Source of the DNA: Lacrimispora xylanolytica | Lineage (GTDB): Bacteria > Bacillota > Clostridia > Lachnospirales > Lachnospiraceae | Direction of reading: 5' to 3' | Length of the DNA: 64,000 nt | Assembly: GCF_026723765.1 (NCBI RefSeq) | Contig: NZ_CP113524.1 | Coordinates: forward strand, 1,535,001-1,599,000 | Shown: one piece after another, positions 33,643-43,960 of the stretch | How positions within the stretch are numbered: position 1 is the stretch's first letter | How the letters are laid out: each line of letters starts with the position of its first letter | Notes under the pieces: model-generated | The model's input: only the letters and a program-made list of their open reading frames with translations | Databases searched by the model: none | What the model was told of the DNA's origin: nothing | Made by a program: the position numbers and the translations under genes

Positions 33643-35574
33643 TTGGTTAAACGATCCATTACAGCCCTTCTTATGCTATTCTTTTTCAGTTCCCTGCTTT
33701 TTCTGTCAATGCCAAAGCACATAGACCGGTATGTAAGTAATCCCCGGGGAGTGCAAGGAGTCATTGACTTATCCAATTGGAATATGGATGAGACCAAAAT
33801 TCTGCGATTAGACGGAGAATGGGAATTCTATTGGAATCAACTCCTTACACCGGAAGATTTCCATTCAAAAGCCCAGCCTGAACTGTCTGCTTATATGCAG
33901 GTACCAGGATTATGGAACGGAACGGAAATTGACGGCAAAAAACTGCCGGCATTTGGCTGCGCCACCTATCGGCTCAAATTAAATCATGTTCCAGAAAGTG
34001 AAGTACTGGGGCTTAAGAGGGGCAATGCCCGATTTTCCAGCAGGGTCTTTGCTAACGGCTACGAAATAATCTCAGATGGAGTTCCGGCTTACCAGGCGAA
34101 GGATTATAAATCCGGGAATACACCTAAGCTTGGATTCTTTCAAAATGATAGTGAAAACATGGAGATTATTGTACAGGTAGCTAATTATGAATATATGAAT
34201 TCCGGAATTCCTGTCTCCCTGGAGCTTGGCAGAGAAGATGCCATGCTGTATCAGCATCAGAAAAACAATATGCTGGCACTTGGGATTTTTGTAATTTTAT
34301 GGACCATCGCATTTTTATACCTGATATTCTTTGTGGTCGCCCGGATTAAAGGAATCAGGGAATATATATTACCGCTGTTTTCCTTATTTTGTTTTGTGTT
34401 TGCACTTGGCAATGGATTATCCGATCAACGGCCTCTATTATTTTTCTTCCCTGATATCTCATTTACTCTGGCGTTTAAAATGAAGGATTTCTTTTTATCC
34501 TTTAATTTTATTACCCTGATGTGGGTGTTTCATAAGTTTGAAAATGGACTGTTGCCATTGCGTCCTGTGAAAATCATATCCTTACTATATGGATTCTATC
34601 TGATGGCGGTGCTGTTACTACCAATACACGTTTACTATGAAATACACCAGGTAGTCATGATCTGCAACACAATTATACTTTTGGCGCTGCTGATTCGTGC
34701 CGTACAATTATACATAAAAGAAGCAAAAGGGCTTTTGCTCTATGTTTCCGTGCTGGCAGTTAATCTGTATTCTCTTGATTGTATTTTGTTTTCTCTGGGA
34801 TTAAAAGCCAATTCCGGCTTTTCCCAGGTATTTATGATGATTTTTGCTGTAGTAATGATCTTACTGCTATCTATGCATTATCTTACGGCAATCTCTCAGC
34901 TGCAAACCTCTGTTTTACGAACTCAGGAAGCGGAAATCGCTTTTTTAAGAGCTCAGATTAACCCCCATTTCTTGTATAATGCCTTAAATTCCATCGCTGC
35001 TTTATGTGCTACCGCACCGGAAAAGGCAGAAGAGGTGGTAGTGGAGCTATCTCAGTATTTAAGGCGCAGCTTTGATTTTAAGCGGATTGACGCCATGACC
35101 ACCCTGGGAAAAGAACTGGAATTACTGGAAGCATATCTTTACATAGAGAAAACACGTTTCGGGGATCGGCTGAATGTAGAATATGACATCGATGAAACCT
35201 TAAATATTCCGATTCCTCCCCTTATTTTACAGCCTCTGGTTGAGAATGCAGTTCGACATGGGCTTATGAATAATGTTTTAGGCGGCACTGTAACCATATC
35301 CATAAAACGTCAGCAGGAAGAGGCGGTCTTTACGATTGAGGACAATGGCGTTGGAATAGAAGCGGTAAGAATCAGCGAGTTGCTGGAGGAAAAACCGAAG
35401 TCAGGTGGTATTGGGATGTGGAATATCAATCAAAGGCTTCACATGCTTTATAACAGAGGGCTGACCGTTTGCAGTGAAATCGGCCGTGGAACCAGGATTA
35501 GCTTTTCCCTGCCTCTGACAAAGGATAAAAAACCGGGAAAAATATGCCGTTTGAGAGGAGGCAGCCATAGATGA
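33643..35574 (+). CDS. 7TMR-DISM sensor histidine kinase (LytS/YehU-type kinase core)
   Basis: 643 residues, TTG start six bases after GGAGGT. An N-terminal membrane helix, an extracellular beta-sandwich of the 7TMR-DISM type (LDGEWEFYWNQLL...VPGLWNG) to about residue 210, seven membrane helices (about 215-425), then a His_kinase domain with INPHFLYNALNSIAAL (phospho-His) and an ATPase domain (PPLILQPLVENAVRHG, DNGVGI, GGIGMWNINQRL). The extracellular sandwich suggests carbohydrate or other ligand sensing outside the cell. It overlaps the response regulator by 4 bases (ATGA). Confidence 0.92.
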   Translation: MVKRSITALLMLFFFSSLLFLSMPKHIDRYVSNPRGVQGVIDLSNWNMDETKILRLDGEWEFYWNQLLTPEDFHSKAQPELSAYMQVPGLWNGTEIDGKKLPAFGCATYRLKLNHVPESEVLGLKRGNARFSSRVFANGYEIISDGVPAYQAKDYKSGNTPKLGFFQNDSENMEIIVQVANYEYMNSGIPVSLELGREDAMLYQHQKNNMLALGIFVILWTIAFLYLIFFVVARIKGIREYILPLFSLFCFVFALGNGLSDQRPLLFFFPDISFTLAFKMKDFFLSFNFITLMWVFHKFENGLLPLRPVKIISLLYGFYLMAVLLLPIHVYYEIHQVVMICNTIILLALLIRAVQLYIKEAKGLLLYVSVLAVNLYSLDCILFSLGLKANSGFSQVFMMIFAVVMILLLSMHYLTAISQLQTSVLRTQEAEIAFLRAQINPHFLYNALNSIAALCATAPEKAEEVVVELSQYLRRSFDFKRIDAMTTLGKELELLEAYLYIEKTRFGDRLNVEYDIDETLNIPIPPLILQPLVENAVRHGLMNNVLGGTVTISIKRQQEEAVFTIEDNGVGIEAVRISELLEEKPKSGGIGMWNINQRLHMLYNRGLTVCSEIGRGTRISFSLPLTKDKKPGKICRLRGGSHR

Positions 35575-36635
35575 AGGCAATGATAGTAGACGATGAAGAG
35601 CTGGCTCGCAGCCGCCTTTCCATTTTACTGGCAGAGGTAGAGGATATTACTCTTTGCGGCTCCTTTGGCACGGCGGCAGAGGGACTTAATTACATTGAGA
35701 AGCAACCTGTGGATGTGGTTTTTCTGGATATCACCATGCCGGAGATGGACGGCCTGGAGTTTGCAAATCTCCTGTTGGAGCGGGGGCACTCTGCCAGTGT
35801 TGTATTTGTTACCGGTTACGGAGAGTATGCACTGGAGGCCTTTGAGCTGGAAGCATCGGATTATCTCCTTAAGCCTATTAGCAGGGAGCGTTTGGCAAAA
35901 ACCATAAATCGTCTTACCAAGATGAAACGGATGGAAGCCAGCCGTCTTTATATCACCTGTTTTGGAGGATTTCGTGTTTCCGTACAGGAGGAAGGTGGAC
36001 ACGTCATCAGCTGGCGGTCTCCAAAGGTAGAGGAGCTGTTTGCCTATCTGGTCTGGAAGGGCAGCGTCAGCCGGGATGAAATTGCAGATACCTTGTGGGA
36101 AGGCTTTACCTTAGATAAGGCCATGAAAAATTTAAATTCCACGGTCTATTACATCCGTAAGGCCCTGCAGCAGTATGGGTTAGAGGATTGCCTCATAACC
36201 ACCCGAAAACAGATTTCCCTAGATTCCAAACGAGTTTTTTGTGATTTATATGAGTTTCAGCAGATGCAGAATTCAGCGTGGAAAACGGAAAAAGACCTGG
36301 AACGGCTGAGTGAACTTTACCGGGGAGGCCTGTTTCAGGGGAAAACATATGAGTGGTCCTTTGGAAAAGCGCAGACTCTTGAAAAAAGCATGATATCCAA
36401 TCTGTTAAAAGCAGGAGAAAAAAGGGAGCAGCTAAAGCTTGAGGAAGAGGCAGAGCAGCTCTATCTTCGCGCCCTGGAGCTGGATCCCTTTCACGAGATT
36501 GCCTGTGGCCGGCTTTTGAATTTTTATATGCGGCTTGGAAGAAAAGAAAAAGAAAAGCAGCTTCGAAAGGAGATCGAGAAGCTGTTTTCCGACGATGCAC
36601 CGCCCCCGCTGTTGATTTTTAAAAATCGTTTATAA
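35571..36635 (+). CDS. Response regulator with SARP/BTAD output domain
   Basis: 354 residues. Receiver domain 1-118 with acidic pocket and phospho-Asp (MIVDDEE, FLDITMPEMDG, KPIS). Residues about 125-225 are an OmpR-like winged helix (ITCFGGFRVSV, EELFAYLVWKGSVSRDEIADTLWEG). Residues 240-350 are a bacterial transcriptional activation domain with TPR-like helices (LYLRALELDPFHEIACGRLLNFYMRLGR). LytS-type kinases usually pair with LytTR regulators, so a SARP-type output is uncommon. The neighbouring giant SLH gene is a plausible target. Confidence 0.9.
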   Translation: MKAMIVDDEELARSRLSILLAEVEDITLCGSFGTAAEGLNYIEKQPVDVVFLDITMPEMDGLEFANLLLERGHSASVVFVTGYGEYALEAFELEASDYLLKPISRERLAKTINRLTKMKRMEASRLYITCFGGFRVSVQEEGGHVISWRSPKVEELFAYLVWKGSVSRDEIADTLWEGFTLDKAMKNLNSTVYYIRKALQQYGLEDCLITTRKQISLDSKRVFCDLYEFQQMQNSAWKTEKDLERLSELYRGGLFQGKTYEWSFGKAQTLEKSMISNLLKAGEKREQLKLEEEAEQLYLRALELDPFHEIACGRLLNFYMRLGRKEKEKQLRKEIEKLFSDDAPPPLLIFKNRL

Positions 36636-36654
36636 TAAAATACAATAAAATTTT

Positions 36655-36708
36655 AATACCCGTATCATGGACAAGTCTGTTTAAAAGTCCTTGATATGGG
36701 TATTTTTT
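36655..36708 (+). terminator. Intrinsic terminator after the response regulator
   Basis: AATACCCGTATCATGGAC pairs with GTCCTTGATATGGGTATT, followed by a T-run. Confidence 0.88.
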
Positions 36709-36842
36709 GTTATCCACAGCCCTTTGTTGTTTATTCTCCGTTGATTGTAGTGTTGTATAATATCGCAAGTAATATTAAAGGGGGATGATTGGTGAAAGGC
36801 CCAGTCAGGTAATACTACATAACTTTACAAGGAGGATAAGAT

Positions 36843-39800
36843 ATGAAAAAACACAGACCTTTCCAGCGTTCTTTGGCATTGGCGTTATCAATGGTCATGG
36901 TGCTGGGCGGAATACCGATTCCGGTATCAGCGAATGTTCTGCCGTCAGAGAATGAACAAGAAATCATCTCATTTGAGCCATTGGCAGAAGAAACAGAATA
37001 TCAATCCGTGCCAATCGGCACGAAGCTTAGGGAGCTTGACCTGCCTAAGAAATTAATGGCAACCATAGAAATAACAACTACCGGAGAAATTCCTTCCGAA
37101 ACCGTGGAAGAGCCAGTGGAAGCTCCAACCGAGGAAACTGAAACGGATGGCAGCTCTCAGGAGCCCACAAAACCCCAGGAACCTGAGGAAACCAATGAAA
37201 CTGAAACACCTGATGCGACCAGCAGTAACGCATTTCGGGCATATAGCGTCAGTGTCGATTCCTTTGATGAAAATGATACTGAGATTACAGATGTAGAGGA
37301 AACTCAGGTAGTGGAAAAAATTATTTCCGTACCGGTAACATGGAGCCCAGAGCAGGATTTTGAATCAGATGTGGCAGGAGATTATATTTTTGAGCCGACA
37401 ATTTCTGATGAGTATGTGATTGCAGCGGGTGTAGATCTGCCGACCATTACGGTATCAGTTGGTAATATGATGCTTAGAGGAAACGGTTGGTATAAACGAA
37501 CAAATGTGCTGGATTTAACAGCTGATATGGTCATGTTTCAAAATGCCATTGGGGGAATGACAGGAGCAAATCCCTTAGACTCAGATATCACAATTACTGG
37601 TGAGGGCTGGTATTGGTATTTAAATGGTTCTGAAGATTACAATTATCCTGAAAAAACTCTTTTACTTGATGGTATTAATTTAGATACTGCAGATTTCAAA
37701 AGTTTAATCGTACCTGAAGGAACGACCATTATTCTTGCGGATGGAAGCCACAATTTTATTAATAATACCTATGCATATACCCCTGAACTTAGTGTTGGTA
37801 TATCCGGGGATTCCCTTACAATTGCAGGGGATGGTGAATTATATGTAACACTTGGAAGTACATCTAGTTATGGAAGCATCGGAATCGATTCTAATTCAGA
37901 TTTTACGTTGGAGGATTCTAAGGTTTACATACGATTCAATAATAGTAGTGAAAATAACTATACCTTACTAACGCAGGATGGTGGCTCGGGCTTCACCGTT
38001 TATCAAAGTTCCAATAGCGGTGATTATAACATAGAAGCTACTTGGGACGAAATCCAAAGAAAGTATACCTACAATGGTGGCACTGCTGTCACTGCAGTTA
38101 TGCTTGTAAATGGAACTTCCTTACACCCTGCTGCAACCATTTCAGATAAGACCGTATCTGGCAGAGCTGGAAAAATGCTCACTGGTGAAAATGATGTTAC
38201 AATTTCAATCCTTAATGACTCATTGATAGAGTTACAGGAAAATGATAATGTATCCAGTTGGTTCAGCCATCTTCCAATTGGACTCACTGCAACCGTGAAA
38301 AGTTTCTTACCTGAAAGCGTTACCATTGCTTTCTCCGGAACTCCAACTGTTGAGACAGATGAAGTAATGAATATTACAATTCCAGCTGATTACTTGACGA
38401 ATGGCATGTTACCTGTAACCGTTAATAACAATGCCAAATTCTATATTACTGGCAATAATCCCCGTAACAGTGACCTGGATTTGACAGCGGAAGTGTTGAC
38501 CTATGCAAATACATCTGGAGGTATAGGAAATGCATCTCCTATTACAGATAATATTACAAATACGAGTGAGGGCTGGTCATGGTATTTATATGGAGATGAG
38601 GTTGCAGGGTATCCTGGGAGAACACTTGTATTAGATGGTTTGAATCTTCATGGTAAAATTAAATTACCTAGCAATGCAACAATCCTATTAGCAGATGGAA
38701 GCTTAAGCTCGGCATTGGCTCCTACAAATGTGATAGAAGGAACACAAGTAACAATCAAAGGGTCTGGTCAATTGATTGTTGAGGGGACCAGTACGGAGGG
38801 TACAACAGGGATTCGTACGACTACACTGACAATTGAAGATGGTATCGTAAGAGTATCAGCTCCATTAGCAACTAACGGTTTCATTATCAATACTAGTACC
38901 TTGAATATTACAGGCGGAACTCTTTATGCTAAATCAAATATCGGTGGTTATGCGGTTGGTTTACTAAATTTGACTCCAAATCAAGGACTTACCGTATTAC
39001 AGAAGGCAGATGATGATTATGTTGAAGATGTAAATTTAAAATACATTGGTTATTGTTATACTTTTTTTAGAAATGATGGCAGCAAAGCCAATGACTTGAA
39101 ATTCACCGTAGAAAAGCCAGCTCCTTTTGCCACTGTGGAAAATAAAGTTATATCCGGTATCACGAATAATGCACTTACCGGACACGATTTTATAACAGTA
39201 TCTCTGGAAAATGAAACATATGACAACTTAAATGAAGGTGACGTTGTATCAAGCTGGTTCCAGAATCTACCTAAGGGAATCACTGCGAGATTAGAAAATA
39301 ATTATTCTAATAAAGAAGTTACCATTCGATTTACCGGAACACCAATGAAAAAATCAACGGAAGCTATGAATATAGTTATTCCCGCAGGTAATCTGGCCGG
39401 AGGTAAAGCATTATCCGTAAAGGCCAATAGCGATGCCAGGTTTGATATCGTAGAAGCCGGAGTTCGAACCACTACTTTGGATTTAACGTCGGATATTGTT
39501 TGGTACCGCAACATAAATGGTGAACTGGTTAGTAAAAATCCTGCCAGAAGTGACATCGATGACACATCAGAAGGCTGGTCATGGTATCGTGGCCATAACG
39601 ATCTTATATTAGATGGTATAAAACTAATTACCTCTGATAGTGTTGGAATCAGGGTTCCAAATGCAACAAGGGTCTTTTTGGCTGAGGAAAGTGATAATAA
39701 TATAAGTGTTTTAGATACCGACAGCGATAATGCCATCAAAGGCATTTATGGTATTGGAGATATGGAAATATCAGGCAATACTGGTATCCTTCAAGTTACT

Positions 39801-42404
39801 GCGGGGAACACAATTGGGAACTTTAGTGCCGGCATCCATGCGATAGGCAGCATTTATTACTACGGGGGTAATGTCACAGCAACCGCAGGAGATTCTTCTT
39901 CTATGAGTTTTGGTATTGTCTCAGATAGTGGTATTTCTATTACAGGTGGTACCATATATGCAAAAAGCGGTTCAGTCACTGATATTGATGGAATAGCTAC
40001 AGCCATCCGTGCAAGATACGGGATTACCAATGAAGGAATGGAAGTATTCCAAAATGTGGAAGGAGATTACACAGAACCAGCAATTGTAAGAGATAATGGC
40101 AATACAACCTCTAATTATGTATTTGCAGGAGATAATATTGCTTCCGATCTTAGAATTACAACCCAAGGAACCATAAACAATACAGGAGGTTCCGCAAACA
40201 TTACGTTCAAAGGTACTACCATAGATTTAAAACAATTACCCTCATTATTTACCGTGGATCAGAACGCAGGTAATCGAATTTATGCGGTTGAGGAAGGCGG
40301 TAGTGGAGCAGGTACAATCACTGGCAGCATACTTACAGTGACAAAAGCAGGAACCATCCGCATCAGTCTTTCAACAGAAAAGACACAAACTCACCCGGCA
40401 GGTGCAAAGGTATATGCAGTCCTTACGGTGAAAAAAGGAGAGAAGGCCACTTCACCAGTTCACTTAAGTGTCGTAAATGCGACTACAAATGGCGGAAGCG
40501 ATGGAAAGATTACAGGTCTTACCCCCAATACCAAATACGAGTACAAAAAAGACGGAGCTTCCTACCAAGAAGTAACTACCAATGAACGTGGGGAAATCAC
40601 AGGACTGTCTACTGGGTCCTATGTGGTGCGTTTTGCAGAAAATGAACTGTATGGCGCAAGCTCTGATTCATTGGCTGTCACAATTGGTCAGCCAGATGAT
40701 GACAACGGCGGCAACAACGGCGGAAATAATGGCGGTAACACAGGAGGAAACTCCGGCAGTGATTCTGACAGAGACTCCGGCAACTCAACCACAAACGGAT
40801 CCCGGCCCACTCAGGCAGTCACAGGTGCTGCTCAAAATGCAGCCGAAGTTGACAGTAAGGGAAATGCAGTGGTAAGTGTATCTGATAAAAATATCACAGA
40901 TGCAATTGCAAATGCCAGAGCAATCGCAGCCCAAAAGGGTGTGAACGCAGGCAATATCGCAGTATCCATCCATGTATCAACAGGCGGTCAGGATGCCTCT
41001 GCCGTTACGGTCAATCTGCCAAAGAACATTCAGCAGCAGGTAATCAGTAACAAAATTTCCAGTGTAGAGCTGATGATCGACCGTCCGGATATCACACTTG
41101 GTATCAATCTGGCAGCAGTAACCGAAATTAATAAGCAGGCAAATGCAGACGTGCAGCTTACCGCAAAAAAAGTGGATCCTTCCACACTTAGCGGTGCAGC
41201 TAAAAATAAAATCGGCTCACGTCCTACCTATGATTTAAAAGCAAGCTATGAAGGCGGAGCAAAACATGTATCTAATTTTGGAGCAGGTTCTGTATTCGTA
41301 AGCATTCCTTACGCTCCTGCATCCGATGAAGCCATTGGTGGCCTGTATGCCGTTTATGTGGACGAACAGGGAAATCCAACCCGGGTGGAAGGTTCCGCAT
41401 ACGACAGCAACAGCAAGAGCCTGATCTTTAAGACCAACCATTTCTCCGTATATGGACTGGGCTATGAATCTCCGGCAACAAAATTAACGGATACCAGTGG
41501 AAACTGGGCCAAAAATTCCATTGACTATGTGGTAAACAGAGGACTTATAAATGGAAGCACAGAAACCGTATTTTCACCGGATCAGGCAATTACCAGGGGA
41601 GTCCTGGCCGCAGCACTTGGCAGATTAGCGGCCATTGACGTAAACGCTTATGGAAATAACAGCTTCACTGATGTAAAGGCTGACAATGGATACCGTCCTT
41701 ATATGGAATGGGCCAATGAAAAAGGAATCATACAGGGCAATGTAAATAATCAGTTCGCTCCAGATCAGGCAGTGACCCGTGAAGAGGCAGCTGCAATTTT
41801 TACAAATTACGCAAAAGCAACTGGTTATGAACTTCCAGTAGCCCGTGTTCCCTTTGCTTTTTCAGATGGAGCAAAGATTGAAAACGGATATCAGGAAGCA
41901 GTAGCTGCCATGCAGAAAGCTGGAGTTATCATTGGCAAAGAAGGAAGCAGCTTTCAACCGAAAGCAAGTGCAAGCCGCGCAGAAATATCTGCTATGCTTC
42001 ACCGTTACATTAAACTGACCATCAATCCAATCACAGCACAGAACTGGGCAAAGAATGACAGTGGTCAGTACATGTACTTCAAAGATGGAAAAGCAGTTTC
42101 TGACTGGCAGACCATTGATGGTGTAAGATATTACTTTGAACCATCTGGCATATTAAAAACCGGTTGGGTCAAGGACGGCCAGAACTGGCGTTACTACGAC
42201 CTTAAAACAATGATGGTTGGTTTTAAAAATATCACTGACAATGGCATGGAAAAAACATACTACTTTAGCAACGAGGGCATTATGGTATCTGGCAAATGGC
42301 TGGAGATCGAAGGGAAATGGTATTACTTTAACAAAGACGGCTCCCTTGCCAGAAGCACAAAAGTAGATGGCTATGACATTGACGAAACAGGTGTAAGAAA
42401 ATAA
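36843..42404 (+). CDS. Giant SLH-anchored surface protein with internal repeats
   Basis: 1853 residues, ACAAGGAGG ribosome site. Signal peptide (KKHRPFQRSLALALSMVMVLGGIPIPVSA), then an acidic Glu/Thr/Pro-rich spacer to about 140. Three related modules start near residues 222, 544 and 877, each with LDLTxD.., a GEGWxWY motif and LxLDGINL; the first two are followed by an Ig-like linker (VSSWFxxLPxGLTA). A Gly/Asn/Ser-rich linker lies near 1285, a domain with VTVNLPKNIQQQV near 1390, three SLH repeats at about 1546-1727, and choline-binding-type wall repeats at about 1735-1850. It is therefore exported and wall-bound. Adhesion or carbohydrate binding is likely, with no enzyme domain recognised. 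Confidence 0.9.
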   Translation: MKKHRPFQRSLALALSMVMVLGGIPIPVSANVLPSENEQEIISFEPLAEETEYQSVPIGTKLRELDLPKKLMATIEITTTGEIPSETVEEPVEAPTEETETDGSSQEPTKPQEPEETNETETPDATSSNAFRAYSVSVDSFDENDTEITDVEETQVVEKIISVPVTWSPEQDFESDVAGDYIFEPTISDEYVIAAGVDLPTITVSVGNMMLRGNGWYKRTNVLDLTADMVMFQNAIGGMTGANPLDSDITITGEGWYWYLNGSEDYNYPEKTLLLDGINLDTADFKSLIVPEGTTIILADGSHNFINNTYAYTPELSVGISGDSLTIAGDGELYVTLGSTSSYGSIGIDSNSDFTLEDSKVYIRFNNSSENNYTLLTQDGGSGFTVYQSSNSGDYNIEATWDEIQRKYTYNGGTAVTAVMLVNGTSLHPAATISDKTVSGRAGKMLTGENDVTISILNDSLIELQENDNVSSWFSHLPIGLTATVKSFLPESVTIAFSGTPTVETDEVMNITIPADYLTNGMLPVTVNNNAKFYITGNNPRNSDLDLTAEVLTYANTSGGIGNASPITDNITNTSEGWSWYLYGDEVAGYPGRTLVLDGLNLHGKIKLPSNATILLADGSLSSALAPTNVIEGTQVTIKGSGQLIVEGTSTEGTTGIRTTTLTIEDGIVRVSAPLATNGFIINTSTLNITGGTLYAKSNIGGYAVGLLNLTPNQGLTVLQKADDDYVEDVNLKYIGYCYTFFRNDGSKANDLKFTVEKPAPFATVENKVISGITNNALTGHDFITVSLENETYDNLNEGDVVSSWFQNLPKGITARLENNYSNKEVTIRFTGTPMKKSTEAMNIVIPAGNLAGGKALSVKANSDARFDIVEAGVRTTTLDLTSDIVWYRNINGELVSKNPARSDIDDTSEGWSWYRGHNDLILDGIKLITSDSVGIRVPNATRVFLAEESDNNISVLDTDSDNAIKGIYGIGDMEISGNTGILQVTAGNTIGNFSAGIHAIGSIYYYGGNVTATAGDSSSMSFGIVSDSGISITGGTIYAKSGSVTDIDGIATAIRARYGITNEGMEVFQNVEGDYTEPAIVRDNGNTTSNYVFAGDNIASDLRITTQGTINNTGGSANITFKGTTIDLKQLPSLFTVDQNAGNRIYAVEEGGSGAGTITGSILTVTKAGTIRISLSTEKTQTHPAGAKVYAVLTVKKGEKATSPVHLSVVNATTNGGSDGKITGLTPNTKYEYKKDGASYQEVTTNERGEITGLSTGSYVVRFAENELYGASSDSLAVTIGQPDDDNGGNNGGNNGGNTGGNSGSDSDRDSGNSTTNGSRPTQAVTGAAQNAAEVDSKGNAVVSVSDKNITDAIANARAIAAQKGVNAGNIAVSIHVSTGGQDASAVTVNLPKNIQQQVISNKISSVELMIDRPDITLGINLAAVTEINKQANADVQLTAKKVDPSTLSGAAKNKIGSRPTYDLKASYEGGAKHVSNFGAGSVFVSIPYAPASDEAIGGLYAVYVDEQGNPTRVEGSAYDSNSKSLIFKTNHFSVYGLGYESPATKLTDTSGNWAKNSIDYVVNRGLINGSTETVFSPDQAITRGVLAAALGRLAAIDVNAYGNNSFTDVKADNGYRPYMEWANEKGIIQGNVNNQFAPDQAVTREEAAAIFTNYAKATGYELPVARVPFAFSDGAKIENGYQEAVAAMQKAGVIIGKEGSSFQPKASASRAEISAMLHRYIKLTINPITAQNWAKNDSGQYMYFKDGKAVSDWQTIDGVRYYFEPSGILKTGWVKDGQNWRYYDLKTMMVGFKNITDNGMEKTYYFSNEGIMVSGKWLEIEGKWYYFNKDGSLARSTKVDGYDIDETGVRK

Positions 42405-42740
42405 AAAATATGTAATTAGCCAAAAGGCCGCAGGATTCTCTCCAGAGTCCGCGGCCTTTTTCTATCCCCACAGTAACCTAAAAACATGGAGATGAAGCGC
42501 TGGTCCTGTAGAACTCTGGATTGGGAGTCATTTATGGGAGGGTATAAGAACAAGAACTTTAATTGGTTAAAGTATATAAAAAAACAATAAAAAGCGTTTA
42601 ATATTTCACAAAATATACAATATGAACTTAAATGTTTCTTTATGGCCTTAATATTTTCATCATCAGAGGTTTGTGTTATTCTCGTTTTGTAGCAAAAACA
42701 ACAAAAGATAGAATCGAGTTGAAAGGGAAGGGGATTAATT
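42405..42740 (+). other. Non-coding stretch before malic enzyme
   Basis: Apart from the terminator at its start it is AT-rich with no supported small gene. A weak TTTTCA-17-TATTCT pair ends near 42685. No clear operator or riboswitch was seen. GGGAAGGGG before 42741 is the malic-enzyme ribosome site. Confidence 0.5.
42422..42462 (+). terminator. Intrinsic terminator after the giant SLH gene
   Basis: AAAAGGCCGC pairs with GCGGCCTTTT, with an additional inner stem AGGA..TCC, followed by T residues. Confidence 0.92.
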
Positions 42741-43913
42741 ATGAATTATTTTGAGGAGAGTTTAAAGTTACATGAACGTCATGCAGGAAAGATGGAAATC
42801 AGATCTAAGGTTCAGGTAGTCACAAGAGATGATTTAAGCCTCGCTTACACACCAGGTGTTGCTGAGCCTTGCAGGAAGATCCATGAAAATGAAGACGATG
42901 TTTATAAATACACTTCAAAAGGAAACATGGTGGCAGTGGTCACAGACGGTACTGCAGTTCTTGGTCTTGGAGATATCGGTCCAAAAGCAGGTCTTCCAGT
43001 TATGGAAGGAAAGTCCATACTGTTTAAAGAATTTGCAGGTGTTAACGCATTTCCAATCTGCCTTGATACCAAGGAAGTGGATGAGATTGTAACCGCCGTT
43101 AAGATGATTGCTCCAGGCTTTGGCGGTATTAATCTTGAAGACATTTCCGCACCAAGATGCTTTGAGGTAGAAGAAAAGTTAAAAAAAGAGCTTGATATTC
43201 CAGTATTCCACGATGACCAGCATGGTACTGCTATCGTAGTGCTGGCTGGAGTGATCAATGCCTTAAAGGTTGTAGGTAAGGATATTAAAGATGTAAAAGT
43301 AGTGGTAAATGGAGCAGGAGCAGCAGGTACCGCCATCTCAAAGCTTTTACTTGTATGTGGAGTATCCAATTTAATTGTTTGTGATAAAGTGGGAATTTTG
43401 TATGATGGAATTGAAGGCGTTGATTATGCAAAACAGGATCTTGCAAAAATCACAAACCCGGATCATTTAACAGGAGATTTAAGTGTTGCATTAAAAGGCG
43501 CTGATGTATTTATCGGAGTATCGGCTCCTGGTATTGTAAGTAAGGAAATGGTCAGCTCCATGAACAAGGATTCCATTCTCTTTGCCATGGCAAATCCAAC
43601 TCCTGAGATCATGCCTGATCTTGCCAAGGAAGCAGGAGCAAAGGTTATGGGAACCGGACGCTCTGATTTCCCGAATCAGGTAAATAACGTTCTTGCTTTC
43701 CCTGGAATCTTTAAGGGTGCCTTAGAAGTAAGAGCCAAGGAAATCAACGAAGAAATGAAGCTTGCAGCAGCATATGCCATCGCTTCCATGATTCCAGATG
43801 ACGAGCTGAATGATGAAAATGTTCTTCCCAACGCACTGGATAAAAGCGTATCTGAAAATGTGGCAGAAGCCGTGAAAAAAGCAGCCAGAGAGACTGGTGC
43901 AGCCAGAATATAG
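42741..43913 (+). CDS. NAD(P)-dependent malic enzyme
   Basis: 390 residues, the short bacterial form. Motifs: SLAYTPGVAEPCRKI, VVTDGTAVLGLGDIGPKAGLPVMEGK, the metal site LEDISAPRCFEVE and PVFHDDQHGTAIVVLAG, and the nucleotide fold VVNGAGAAGTAISKLL. It decarboxylates malate to pyruvate with CO2 and NAD(P)H. Followed 47 bases later by a KdgT-family permease and then a CitA/DcuS-type two-component system. This resembles dicarboxylate-utilisation loci, so malate-responsive expression is likely. Confidence 0.93.
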   Translation: MNYFEESLKLHERHAGKMEIRSKVQVVTRDDLSLAYTPGVAEPCRKIHENEDDVYKYTSKGNMVAVVTDGTAVLGLGDIGPKAGLPVMEGKSILFKEFAGVNAFPICLDTKEVDEIVTAVKMIAPGFGGINLEDISAPRCFEVEEKLKKELDIPVFHDDQHGTAIVVLAGVINALKVVGKDIKDVKVVVNGAGAAGTAISKLLLVCGVSNLIVCDKVGILYDGIEGVDYAKQDLAKITNPDHLTGDLSVALKGADVFIGVSAPGIVSKEMVSSMNKDSILFAMANPTPEIMPDLAKEAGAKVMGTGRSDFPNQVNNVLAFPGIFKGALEVRAKEINEEMKLAAAYAIASMIPDDELNDENVLPNALDKSVSENVAEAVKKAARETGAARI

Positions 43914-43960
43914 ATGACCATGACTGGAAGGTAAGCTTGTATGAAAAATAGGAGGATTGA

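Noticed and set aside
3-42404. The two SLH genes as ends of a mobile element
   Set aside because: They are ordinary paralogues in direct orientation, with no transposase, integrase, att site or target duplication, and normal operons between them.
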